Assembly: GCA_034190875.2 (NCBI GenBank)
Contig: CM067344.1
Location: 68,473,527-68,537,526 of the forward strand
Direction: 5' to 3'
From: Urechis unicinctus
Lineage: Eukaryota > Annelida > Polychaeta > Xenopneusta > Urechidae
Length of the DNA stretch: 64,000 nt
Shown piece after piece: positions 1 to 13,400 of this stretch; position 1 is the stretch's first letter; every line of letters begins with the position of its first letter. The notes beneath the pieces are model-generated. The model saw only the letters and a list, made by a program, of their open reading frames with translations, searched no databases and had not been told where the DNA came from. A program made the translations under genes and the position numbers.

Positions 1-1454
1 ACGCGTCGTCATAGTCTACAACCCTTGACACTGGGGGTTCCCTTCTCTCCATCGCCAGTCGGGGTGTGGGGGCTCAAGGGAATGGGGACCTAAACAAGGG
101 TCGTCAAGGTCGCCTCAGGATGGACGTTATGACAAACTACCCGCTGGCATGCAACTGACGATTTCGTGTATTTTGTAGGGAGTTAACACTTATAGCGAAG
201 CTACAAGCTCTTTGGTAATAACTCAAGCACTATGAAGAGGATAAATATTAATTTTACATGGTTAATCAGAGATTGACTGGGGCTACAACATATGGGTGAT
301 TTATCGGTAAGAAATATTTTTAAAAACAAAATATAAGACGTCCCCCCCCCCCATGTCTGCTGCTGGAGCCGCATTAATGTTGGGTCAGCCTTGCTTTGGA
401 GGAGCCGGAAACGATGGTCCAGTTAAAGTTGCTATCATGTGGGAAAACAGCTTCATTGACGTCATGGTATGGAGCCGCACCGGGTGTCAAATCCATAGGC
501 GTGGTCAAACACCGCAATGGTGGTTGCGTAACTAACCTACAAACTAACCCTGATACGAACGCATCAACAAGCGGCGCCGGGCCAGCAAGAGCCATGAATG
601 TCAGAGGGAGGACAACGAAACAGCTTCGTCTCGACAGGAATTTGCGGCAGCCATCCTGTCCAGCCGACACAATAAACACCTACCGTCTGCGTATCCGGCG
701 CCAGCCGGCTGAAACGGTTGTGTCTGCTGGGGCTACGTTATATTTCATGATTTAATTCATTTAGACGTCGGTTGTCAATTTATTCTAATATGACCTCGGT
801 TGTAAGGTGTTATTATATTAATTCGACGTTAACAAATGGCCATTGTCATAATATAGATGACAATTTAATGCCTAAAGCGAAAATTGTGTTGAAGTACCTC
901 AGATATATCTCTCCATTATCTGATAACCCGACCTTAGTAAATATCAACACCTCACTCTCGTCACAATCAGTGATGGAATGCCTCCCTCAAAACTCTACTG
1001 TCTATTTGAAATAGTTTTTACCGAGGTAATAAAGTTTGCACTCGAAAGATTTCCCTTGATTAAATACAAGAAGGTAAAAGAATAGCGGAGTATTAGGAAG
1101 TATGTAGAGACCTGAAAGAGTTAAAATGAATAGTTGTCTATTTAAAAACACGATATTATCATATTTTATTATATCAAAAGGTAATATCCACTATTTCCAA
1201 TCAAAGAAATTTGGTTTTATTTGTTGCTCAAATACATAGTGCCCCCTAAGACATTTTTCTGTTACTGGGTTCGACCGGCGGGCGTAATGCACATTAACGG
1301 AAGCGCGCAGCCGTATGCAAATTACCAGTCTGTCTGATCGCGCACGCGGTGTTAGGCAGAGAACTGGAAAGAGTATTCGTGGTAGTACTACGGAATGTTG
1401 CGGTGCTGTCAAAATCGCGGATTTTCTCTATTTGTATTGGATTTTACATGAAAC
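1..1454. other. Upstream region and presumed promoter/5' UTR of the SKI-like gene
   Basis: No protein-coding gene is supported here. Short open frames on both strands (for example 396-755 and 772-1014) resemble no family and show no matching splice pattern. A run of C lies near 342-351 and a perfect palindromic CRE-type octamer TGACGTCA lies at 457-464. From about 1250 to 1454 the sequence is rich in CpG and leads directly into the SKI start codon, so this part is the likely 5' UTR. No TATA box is obvious. The function of the first kilobase is unknown. Confidence 0.4.
457..464. promoter_or_regulatory. CRE-like palindrome TGACGTCA upstream of SKI
   Basis: A perfect eight-base CREB/ATF consensus lies about 1 kb upstream of the SKI-like start codon, and a second copy lies at 9315-9322 in the last SKI intron. 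Eight-base matches occur by chance, so regulatory use is only an inference. Confidence 0.2.
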
Positions 1455-4400
1455 ATGGAGGTGATGGTGCCTTCAGCCTACAGTCCTCATCTTAAAAGGG
1501 TTTTGATGAGCTTTCAAACAGCAGCTGTACGTAGTCTTAGTGGACCTAGCAACTATGTGGCTACATGGGGCGATCCCAACAAACCGACGCAAGCCGAACT
1601 TGAGGAATACCACAAAGCTATCATGGATGATTTTATGAAAAAGGATGGTACTTTACTAGCAGATAAGTCGTCTTCGACGTCTGTTTATCAAGCGGCCTTC
1701 CCTGCACAATCCGTACCATTGTTCATGCCGATGGACAGTAGCAAAAGCGAGAAATCTGAGACTGTTTTGGAAGGCGAGTCCATCTCATGCTTTGAGGTAG
1801 GCGGCGAAAAGAGACTGTGTCTACCCCAGATTCTCAACACCGTCCTTCGGGATTTTACTCTTCAACAGATAAACATTGTTTGCGATGACCTGCATATCTT
1901 TTGTTCTCGTTGCAATGCGGAACAGCTGGAGATTCTAAAAGTAACAGGAGTGTTACCATTGAGTGCACCAAGCTGTGGTTTGATCACAAAAACTGATGCC
2001 GAACGTTTGTGTAATGCCCTTCTTCATACAGGAACACAACTGGAGCGCTCTGCCGAGCCCCCAGGCCCAAACAGCTTCAAAGTATACCATGAATGCTTTG
2101 GCAAATGTAAAGGGGTTTTCTGTCCAGAACTCTACACATCTCCCTCGTCAAAATGCATTGAATGTTTTGACTGTCAGGCGGCTTTTAGTCCCCGGAAGTT
2201 CGTTTGCCATTCGCATAAAGCCCTCGAGAACAGAACATGTCATTGGGGGTTCGATTCTGAGAATTGGAGGTCATACCTCTTGTTGGCGCGGGAACATGAA
2301 GGAAATACTCGCATGCAGCGGACCCTTGATGACATGAAGGCCCGATTCGACAACTCGGCCAAGTTCAAACGGAAGGTAATGCCAATGCACAAATATCTCC
2401 TTTAGCTTTCCTCGGTTGTATGATGTTTTTCAAACACGAGATATTCAGTTCATGCTCCTATTCAAATAAAGTGCAGGTTCAGTTATTTTTTGTTTCCCTT
2501 GGCAATGTGTCCTTATTGGCACATTGAAGTCCACTTAAACTAAGGTGTAGTGAGTTTCTGCAGGATATTTGAGTCTGGTTCCACCTGCAGGGACAGGAGC
2601 CTGCAGGCATGTTGACACCATTATCTAGCTAGCCCTCTGCAGTTGTCAATATATTTTAAATACCCCATACCCCTGGTATATGAATGTTCAATTTAACCCC
2701 ATACTTGCCTGTTGTGTGGGTGCAGTTATTTAGTGGATATGGAAGTTTGATTTAGTTAATATGACATCCTTATCTAGTATGATGAAGGCCATTTGAGATT
2801 AAAGTACTGTTTTGGGGATCTGTTGCATTTACTTTGACTACAGAAGCACTGAAGACCTTTCATTTTCTCTGTTGTGGTTCATGGTAATAATTTAACTGAG
2901 TTATGTTGATCAGTTTATATTGATGCATCGAAGGTGTGCACGCTTGTGATGGTGGTCCTCATCATCACATCACACCATCTTGTGGAAGGGTAGGTGAACT
3001 TTGACCCCACAAAAAAATGAACTCAAATGTAACCGAGGCAAATAGTGCACTCAGCATCCCCCTACCACAGGCACGCAGTGCAATTAACACCATGATGTCT
3101 CTTGTGTAGACGGCGATTACAATCACTGTCACTGAGGGCAAAACCAACCACAAACTCCAACCGCCTCCATATAGTGAGTTCACTCAATGTGATCCAAATG
3201 GAGAAAGACATACAAGCCCGAGGGCTTTCTAACTTGGCGTCAGAGGGTAATCCCCTTTTGGCCAGTCTCAAGACCCCCTGCACGATTGTGGGTAGTGACA
3301 GAAATTGTTTATATACCCCTAAGGCGCTCGGCGAAGGCACAAGCAGGTTTATCAATCGTCTAAGTGGCCAGACTTTACATTGGACACTGGACAGAGTTTG
3401 AGCTTGCCTTAGCCGAATGACTAGAGATTCTTGTTATTGAATATGGCACAGTTAAGCTCCCCAACCCCGCTGAACCCCGTACTCCATCGCCAAATCGATC
3501 GAATATATCCACCCCCTACCCTCCAGCAGATCCTTGACGTGAGGACAGACTGCAGCCATTTCGAGCATTGCAGTCTGTCACATTATTGAGTTTCAACTCG
3601 TGGTTTCCTCCTGCCCAAGTCTGGTGGCAGTGTTTTCGTCACAATGTGTTCATGGGCCAGCTGTCTATTGTTCAATTTTGTGACAATATTACTGCTCTGG
3701 ATAAATATTTTAAAATTATATTACGTCCGGGTCAGTTTTAGGGAGTGCTTCGCTTTAAATATTGAATCAACAACAAGGCCCTCGATGTCGCAGACTTACC
3801 AGAGTACGGAAAGATTGAGATCGATAAAATATCGTCCAGTCATTTCATTGCCGTCTTCCTTGTGAATTTGTTTACTTGTCAATGCAGAAATGTTATCGTT
3901 TTGGGCGTCTCTAGCGTTTGGCAGAGATATGTACACGTCTGCACATGTAAACTCTGCGCGGGGAACATGATTTATTGATAGCAATCGCCAAAATAACACC
4001 TCCCCATCATACACATCACACATACACCCAGCCCCACCATCTAAAACACACCCATAATGCACTGCCTAACACCCACCAATCAGGCACCCCCTAACTCACC
4101 CATCACACACCCCCTAACTCACCCATCATACACCCCTAATACACCCATCATGCGGAGTCGTCCTCGGCTCCATATACCTCCCTCCACCACGCATACACCA
4201 CACAGACTCTCCCCTAACCCCCCCCCCCCCTTTCCAGCAACTCTCTCGCGTATCGCACGGATTCATCCATAGCCCCATCCATCCCCGCATCCTGTACAGT
4301 GTACACTCATAACGCGTCTTCATCTCCCCCGCTACACCCACCCCGCTCACACGCAGGCATCACCCAGATTGACCCCCCGACCCCACCTCTATGTTGTAAT

Positions 4401-7400
4401 CATTAAGTACATGGGCGGTTAGTGGTCCCACATAGAAATTTAACCCTGTTACTATGTCTTATCTTAATGTATACTGTTTGTATTGAAATGTCTTTAGTTT
4501 GGGTAGAATTAGTTGCGCACTTATTGTACTCCTATTGTATTGGATGTAGCACTTTTTCCGATCATAATCATGTAAATAAATCGATTGAATATGCTCCTAG
4601 AGGGCGCGTGATTGCCAATAAACGTCATTGTCATTGAGCTGAGATGAGCCTTACATATGCATGGACACCACCTTGTGGCTCCCACCTGTAGGTCCTTGCC
4701 TGGTGTAATTTATGTTTTACCATGGTCATCGTGTGTTGGTCTTCGGGTGAAGGGCCAATTGTATTGGAGCGGGGAAAAAAATTGAATGACCATCAGGTCT
4801 AGGTGTGCGCTTGTGCTTTACTGAAGCTTGGTAAATACACTCATTATGTAAGAAATGCCGCATAAGCCCCTACGTGACTTCTAAGTTATGGTAATAATTC
4901 GTACTGCTCGGAAGCAATGGTCACGGGTGGCTTGTGCGTTTGCGTTACGCGCGCCTATATCCAGTTTGTTGTGTTACACCGATGGCGCGAATGTCAAAGA
5001 TCTAGTCTACTTGGCGCGCGGCCAAATGATCCTGGTCCAGTAAGTCGACCTCGCTTCTCCTGGCGATTTTTTTAGAAACGTTTCGCGCGTGGATGTTTAT
5101 ATAGGTCGCACGCGGTATGTTACCCGTACTCTTTCAACCAGGACCGGGTAATTACACCTGTAACGAGTGATACATGTCCCGTTGGCTTATCGGTCCTGGT
5201 ATCGCCTGGATCGTGCTGCGAATTTGCTGGCCACATTGAGCGAAGTGATGTACCTGTCAGGGTTTTTGTGGAACGAGTGGGTGAGGTTTCTCGATGCGTT
5301 ACATGGCCATGGGGCCGTCGCCATTCATTTCTGTGTCACCGGGCCTATAGTGAGTACCTTCCAGGTTCAATGGTCGGTCGCACAGGCGCTCGAGTCAATT
5401 CATTCAACGAGCGCGTTCGGTAGTGTTCGGTTTTGCCTGACCTAAATGCCTCACCGTCGCTCGGGGGTACTGACTAGAGTGCCTGGGGTCGGTCGTAGCC
5501 ACAGCCACGGGGGTGTGAACCCCTATTTTGTTTCGTTCCTCTCGTTGAAGGCTAAGGATGATAATGCTCGTATCGAGAGCTACTGTAGTTCTTATCGTGG
5601 CCACTTGGACGTGCAGCCCGAGAGCCGCGATCATAGTGAAGGTGACTTGATTGTGATAACATGAATCCACAGCGACCACATACTGTCCTCATCCTTCACT
5701 AACTTGGACTGGATATTATTGTCCGAGTTGCGAGTGGCACCAACACAAACGCGTTGTTAAACATTGGATTTGTATAAGTCAAAGCCTGTTTCGTGGCGAG
5801 ACACAACTCGGAAACTGCGTCAGATGGGTCTGTTTGGGTACATTATATGTGCGTTATTTTGTCGCTTGTCGAGAGCCCTGGAATGGCGCCAAGCTCGGGG
5901 CGGGGTCGCATTTATATTACTTGACAGCAGTTGGATGGAGGCTTTGTGAATGAAGGCTGTTGGCGCGTTTTGATGCTAACCGACTAACTGAATTATGAAT
6001 GTAGTTGTCCCTCGTTACAGAAGGCCAGTGTTGTGTGGGTGTAGGCTCTGAAGCCGCCGTATGCAAGCTGACGGACCTCGGATGTTCGGTAAAGCTTCAT
6101 TTACATGCCCTCATTCCCTCCTTTTGCCTTGCGCTTTGTGGCGCCTTTGAGGAAACCTTGTGGCGGCTGTTGGGACAAAACAATCCGTTTTTTGGCACAG
6201 TGCCATTACATTAGTTTTTATCATGTACTACCGCGCGGCATGAATAAAGAGGCAAAGCTAGAAGGATAGTTTCTGGGAAGAGGAAATAATTTCTCGTGTC
6301 TCATTTGGGAAGCTCCACGTTAAGGTGTGGATGTTTGGCTCTAGGGACATTTACAATGTATGTGTTTGTGTTGTGTAGGACAATGGCGAGAGGGAGAGTT
6401 CTAGCAAGAGGGCACGTTACGAAGACAACTCCAGTGACGAAATAGGGTCCATAAGACAGCTCTCAGCTTTCCAGCCCTGGCTGGGCAAATTCCCCAACGA
6501 CAGGTTCATAGAGTTCCTCCTCTATCTATTTATCTATGGTAAAACTTGCATGGTGGATCAGTCAGAGGGTCATGATTGAGCGTTTTCCCCGGTACATTCT
6601 GGTCGATGGCAGTCGTAATTATGACGTTAACATATGATCAGTCAGCTTAATGGCAGTCCCTGAATGACCCCATACTCTGCTGATGTACATCTGTATGTTC
6701 ATACCTCTTCCTGCGGTGGCTGTTACAGCTTGTCACGTGCTCTGCCTCCCTATCTACAGACGGGTCCGCCTGTCTTACTTAACCCAGAGAATGTGGTGCC
6801 TTTCTCAGACACTAAAGGGTGAGTGTTCTTTCCACACTTTATCTTTATATTGACTTGTACTCAGGAATGATATGTTCATATTGCTTTAAGATTTCTCAAT
6901 GTGGGAAAAAATCCATTCTTTGTATATTAGGAATAAATAATCGATTCCTGACAGCTTGATAGTAACTAATGTAGCATTGGTCTGTTGGTAAATTCACCCG
7001 TCTACCATGTTGACGACCCAGTGAACAATATCATCAATTTTCCTTGTCTTGAGCATGGTATGCTATGGTGTCTAGATACGACCGTCACTTTGCACCGAAT
7101 GTCTCCTTGGCCCCTCCGCCTCCGAAGCCAGAGGATGAGTCTGACAACAAATGTCTTGAGGAGGATGCTCCCAAGAAAATCCTGCACTGCAAGTTCCCTG
7201 TTAAGGAGGAGTATTGTCTGGACACAGACACGGATGAATCGTCGGACCAGATTGAGTCGGGTATGTTATGTCTGACCTAGGTGATTTGAACAGAGTTGTT
7301 GGGATGGAAAGAATCGTGCTGTGGCTTTATCAATTTACCATCGCCATTCCTATCTCTCACTGCCCTGATATGGCCCAAATTTGTCTAAGGGTTGTTCAAC

Positions 7401-10400
7401 ATCTACTGTAATTTGAATCTCTCACCTCGGTTGCTGTTTGAGGAAGCCTGTAACTTCTAATTTGGTAATGATATGATTCTATATTTGGAAGCTGAGTTGG
7501 AATGAAGTAATACTGTTGTGGATGTTGTAGTTCCCTGCACCCCAGTGGACATGTCGGCATCTTCAATGAATCTGGCCCAGCAATTTGACATTCAGATTGA
7601 CATACTGCGGCAAGCGTTGGAAGGCAGTTCTCTTGGGCTGGAGAAAAGGGACCGTCTTGTTCAGGAGATGGTTCGTAGTCAGAGGAAGCAAGAAGACCAA
7701 TGCGAGGGTCTGGTCCGTGCCTACTCCCGTCTGCAGCAGGTCAGATTGAGTTGGTTATGTTTTTGTCTGATACCAAACATTGAAGCTGTGGGCAGGGTGG
7801 CTATCAATGGAACTCACTCCAATCCTGTGAGGATTTTTTGATCCAATTTTTCTTATACAGGTGTAAACTGTGAGGGAGTTGATGAGATGCTTTGTCGTCC
7901 GTATCACAGATGATATTAACTCCATCCCCTAACCCTGTTCCCCCTCTAGAATCACATGTCACAATATGCTCAATGGTTCTTACAGGACGCGAATTACCTG
8001 CGTGATTGGCGAGACAAATACGAAGACATCTTCAAGAATCGACAAAAACAACTGGAGAAGGAGGTTCAGCAAATCACGAAGGATAAAGAAACTGGCCAGC
8101 AGGAGCGCAAGGCCGAGAAGGATGCTATATTGCATCAGATGGAATCTCTGAAGACATCACAAGCCATGACTATAGAGCGGGTGAGTTGGTGGTCCGGGCG
8201 TGTGCCATATTAGTTCCAGACTGCATCTTATTTGAGTTGGGGGGGGGGGGTGTAAGCTGATTCTAAATGGGACATGGTAATCTTTGTCATGGGATAGGGG
8301 AGCTACAGAGACCCAAGTCAGGTCTCTTTAACCGGGTGTGTGTATACCTAAGTGTCAGTCCGCTGCTCGACTGGGCGGTTATCATTTGATTATGTGAAAA
8401 GTGAAACATTGCCTAGCTTTGTTCCTTTTAGTTGCTTGAAAAAATCACATTCATAAAATGGATACAAATAATTTCCCTAAAACCTCTTTGTGGTGAAGAC
8501 GCACTGGGTGACCCTAATTGAGGGATGGCTGGGACACGGGAGTGTTGGCTGACGCAAGGCTGGCGGCATTCCGGGTCGTTTCTACTACCGGGCGTTAATG
8601 GCTGTTTTGGTCTGTCTATTTTCTGCACCGAACGACCCATTCCTATTCGCCTGTTCTCGGAAACGGTCTAGACGTAACGGCCTGTGAGGAGTGGGATAGA
8701 GTCTGTGGGCGGGTCTGGCTGGCAGCCGCAATTGACCAATCGATACCTCGGCTAATCTGACCGACAGCATGGCGCTGTGAGCCACTGGCTTTCTCGCTAT
8801 CCTATCGATCTGTTTTCGTAGAGCCTTGGAGAGGTATGCCCTCCGCCTTTTATACGTACTGTCTAACCCAGCGGCTCAGCTACGCCAACTCTCGCCCCTA
8901 TCCTCCCACCTAACCCCGTTCTAGACTGTATTCTAGCGGCGGTGGGCTCCATTTGCAAATTTCTCTGGCATTGGGTAAGCTTGAAGGGTTTCCCTGAGAG
9001 AAGCAGGGGGGGGGGGGACGTATCATTGCGTGGACTCAACCACCTGGTCAATCTATCGTATTTCTACCAGCTCCCCACGTCACTTGCTATTACCGCATGG
9101 ATGCTTTTAATGTAGACTGGACATCCAGACTCTTCAGCCGTAGACCTGCTGGGTTTAGATAAATCGTTTGCATATGAAAGCTGCTCCCCCCCCCCACCAT
9201 CCATATTCTCGCTGGCGCCTGCTAACCCCCCCCCCCCCCCCCTCTCACCCCACACCTACCCAGCAACCACTCTACATGCACACCCTACCCTGGTCAGGTC
9301 ATTGTCGAACCGTCTGACGTCATCGTCTGGCTAGCACGACGCCATAACCTTATCCAGCTTCGCAGTGATCGATTCAACTCCAGGTATGCGAAGAGTCCCG
9401 AGGCTGGACATGTACACCATGTTTAATTGATGCCCCCAGTGCCCGCATAGATGTTACAGGGGCCACAAACTTCACTTCCTGACGTTCTTACTCTGATACT
9501 AAACCACACCGAGACTAGCGTAGGTAACCCCGTGTTTGCCCAAAGATGAATGGTGACCTGGATAATTAGTATATGTCATTTTACAGGTCGATGGGGAAAA
9601 CATGTAATTCCATCCCCATTAGTCTAGATGACTTGTCGATATGAGGATCACTCTTTGCAATTCGCCTCCATTTAAGCTCTGCCCTTTTGTAGAGCTTATC
9701 ATATGCCTTTGGTTTGGCGTCTATTCGTCTGCACGTTATCTTTTATGGCCCACCAGTTATAAAGCAAGCTAGCAGCCCATAATTATAAATGGGGACGTCT
9801 TCTGTCAGTATCTTTTTGCCAGCTAAAAATAATCTCTTCATTTGACCGAAGAGTTATATATAAAAAATGGATAAGAAGATCTCTGGTTCCTTGTTAACCC
9901 ACTTTGGAATTGAAACTAATATTTCTAAGTATCGGAAGTAACTTATTTCAGAGCAAATAAAAAGTCATAGAGTATCAGAGACCTTGGTATTATTTTCAAG
10001 GTCACTCCGACTGGGGAGAAACATACATTTCGGTGGCACATTTTGTCAATATAGATAGCTATATAGAATGTCGTTGAAATCACTAGCATGCTACTCAAGT
10101 GTTCAATTGCTAGGTCTAAGCACGCGGTGATCGAATAGGTGAGTGTAAACCTGCAGACTTACTTCTGCTCAGTCCACCCAACTACTTGATATAAGTTTAT
10201 GATTTTGTTAATAATGCAGCAGAGATGAGAGGCCCATTGGACTCTTGAACTGAACAGCTGAACTCGCGAGTTCGGTCGGGTGCGGAGCTACTGAAGCCAA
10301 CGCTCACTAATCAACCCAAATCTCGCTCGCGTCTAAAAATAATTCGGTAGAAAACATTCGCTCTTTGACAAGCTGCAGTATTTTTCTGTACCGACCGCTC

Positions 10401-13400
10401 GAGTTAGAAAACTTGGCTAGCGCCGACGCTTTGCCAGTTAGATTTGGCTGTTGGGTTAGTTTGTGAGGGTGATGGTTGCGGGGGCGATTGTGACAGAAAG
10501 AACCGTCAATAGGCTGCCATTCGCCACATGGTCGACACTCGCTTCCCCTCCCTTCTCGCTCTGCAACACGCAACTTCCTGCCTTCCCTATTTCGTGGTAG
10601 GAATAGCATTGATTTATTTCTGCCCTATCACTCGGCGGCAAACAGCCGCCTCGTGTGTGGAGAGAGGTCTGCACCGCAGCGCTTTGCCTTCTCGTGCGTC
10701 CCGTTGCCCTCTTCAAATGACGTAACCGATCTATTTCTGCCGAGTGCCGATCCTTACGGCCGCTCCCCATGCCTGTTTTACTCGTTCGCACCGCTTCGCC
10801 AGTCTCTCCGTCAAACTCTGCCAAATCGATTTTCATCTACTCCAGGAAATGTTTCTTGCGAATGTGCGTCTGCTTGGGCGCTTCTCGGCTGTGTTTTTAT
10901 CAGTCATTGTTGGGTTTCTCGCTTGTTACCTTGGCGACCCTGTGTGGCCTGGTAGCTGCGTTACCGACTGGCTGCTAAACGTGGCAACTGTGCGCGTAAC
11001 GCTCAACATGTCGCCCTTTCCAAGCTTTGTCAGTCTTCACGAACCCATGGAGGCACCTGTCCCCCTCCCTTGTAAACGAAGGCACATGCCCCCCTCCCTT
11101 GTAAACCGTGACAGGTTAATTTGGGGTTTTGACATCATTTTTGAGTTGGATATTTAACGCTTGCTGGGACTTGTTTTTGTGATCTTTGCATAGGCGCGCG
11201 TAGTCTGGCCCCGTAGAGATTGCAGTCAACCGAGTGTTTCGTCGAGAGATGACGAGAAATGAACCATGACATTCTAGCCAGGTGTTGGTACGATTGGCTG
11301 CTCGCATCGTATGACGCGTGTGGGGTGCAATACTTGCTCTGATTTTCTGTCGTTTCAAGGTGGTCCTTTTTCTCTTCGTGTCTAGACAATCGACTGGAGA
11401 GTTGGGGGGGGGGGTTGGGGGCTAGCACTCTGACGTAGATCATCTCACGGCATACTTAAAGATAACTCTTTGGTCCAACCTAGCTCTCAATTCCCCCCAC
11501 CCATTACCAAACTATACTTCAACTGGGCTCCTCTTGTCGACATGGATTCGTGACATAATTGCTACCAAGGTCTTATTGATTTCGGTCAAAGTATCAGTCC
11601 ACGCTGGTTGTCAGTCAGCGGTATGGGCTCGCTCCTTATCGCCGTCATCTCCGACCGTTCCTTGTCAATTGGAGGCTTTATATGTGTGTCATGGTCCATT
11701 TAGGTCGTGGTGGCGAACTGCGCTGACTATAACCGGTCAGTTGGATGGACCGAGTGCCACTGACTGTTTTCGTTCTCCATTTGGCCTTTGGTGCAAAAAG
11801 CTGACGGAGGGAATAGCACAGCCCCTGGATGTTGGTGGTCGTTTATCTGTGATGTCTGGTGCACGTGCCGGTTGCAGTGGCTTGGGTTTTTTCTTGGGGG
11901 GGGGGGGGGGTTGCGAGGTGTCGTGGGGGAGGGGAGGTGTAGACCTGTACTACAGGGTGTGTGGGTTGCTCGGGTTGAGTGAGGTGATCCTTGCATGTAA
12001 CACGCTAACTAATTGGTTGACGTGCACAATCGCTCGCAAATAATATCCACGTGGGCTGTAATACAAGCTGCCCTCCTCAATCCCTCCTGTACGCTTGCTT
12101 CCCTCGATGCGCGAGGTGCTGTGCCTCGATGACTAACGTTACACGCGTCAACTTCAAGCATCTTGCATGGCGCATTTAAGATGTTAGTTTCCGCCTATTG
12201 TCATGAGTTCGCTTTGGGCATTAACGGAACGATGTCCAATCGTAACTATGAATCCCCATATATCACCGCCAACAAATGCCCTTGACCGTCAGAAGCTACA
12301 TCAGACTGTGCACTATAGGATATTTGATATCTGACTTGTGGTTTGTGTTAAGCCCGCCTTGAGAAGAAACCATACCAGCAGTCAATTTATCGTTGTTCGT
12401 GTCACAGGCGCTAGGTTCCCAAAGCCAAGCTTCCGAACGACGAGTCGATTCCGGGCACCGAGCCGTTATCTATATATAATAGTAGTATATTATAGATAAC
12501 GACTCTGGGGCTTGGCATCGGGAACCGAGCGCCTGCCGTTCATGTAGAGTGTATTGGTCTGTAACCTCGGCCCACTCAGTTCGCTGCTCGCCCCGTGTTG
12601 TAGCAGATGGTATTATAGCAGCTGTCGTCGGTGACGTCCGTGATACAGGCGATCGTCTTCTCCCCCACCCAACCCCACCCACACACACACACGCACACAT
12701 GCTCCCGTCATTACACGTCCCCTGCGCTGAACTCATTTACATACAACCTAGAAAAAAGTGTGATATTCTGAGAATTGTAACTTGACTGTGTCTATGGTTT
12801 CATGTTCATTATATACAAGGATGAATCGAGTGTGGTTGATATGTGTTTGGAGTTTCATCGATTACTAAACTACAGCCATTGATTTGACTACAAACGTGCC
12901 TATGACGCTATTTGACCTCATTCGCCCTGTCCTTTTATCGATGTTGACGATCTCTCCCGGCAGCAACTTTAACTCGGCTGTCATATTGTTGACACTCACA
13001 AAGCGTGTGTTGTACATCTTGTGACATCAGCTGGTCTCGTGCCAAATATACTCTTCCTTGTTTATAGCACTATAGTGATGACAAACGAGGTCACATCGGG
13101 GCAGCCGTTCTCTTGACTTATTGTTGTGTGCGAACGACCGTGACGATCACCAGTTTACAAAAAGCTGCTACGATTTGATGGGACTCGCTTAACACGCGCA
13201 TAATCACCCCCCCCCCCCCCAAAAACACACCCAAAGAGACACCCCAACACTCGCCTCGCGTTGGGTGTACCGTTATGATTTCGCCTTATAAAATATGTGA
13301 TTTTGTCATAATGGTCCACTAAAGACTTAGTGGTTTTGGGATAAGCTCACATCAATTGATGTACATGAACCTACTTTATTTAAACACATCAGTTTCCCTA

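Noticed and set aside
396-755. 119-codon + strand frame near the left end
   Set aside because: Overlaps other frames on both strands, has no recognisable motif and no splice partners; likely chance in GC-rich promoter sequence.
10744-11157. 137-codon + strand frame in SKI intron 5
   Set aside because: No family resemblance, overlapped by frames in other phases, and low in-frame constraint by eye.
11534-12043. 169-codon + strand frame in SKI intron 5
   Set aside because: Runs through a poly-G tract and is mirrored by a - strand frame; a composition artefact.
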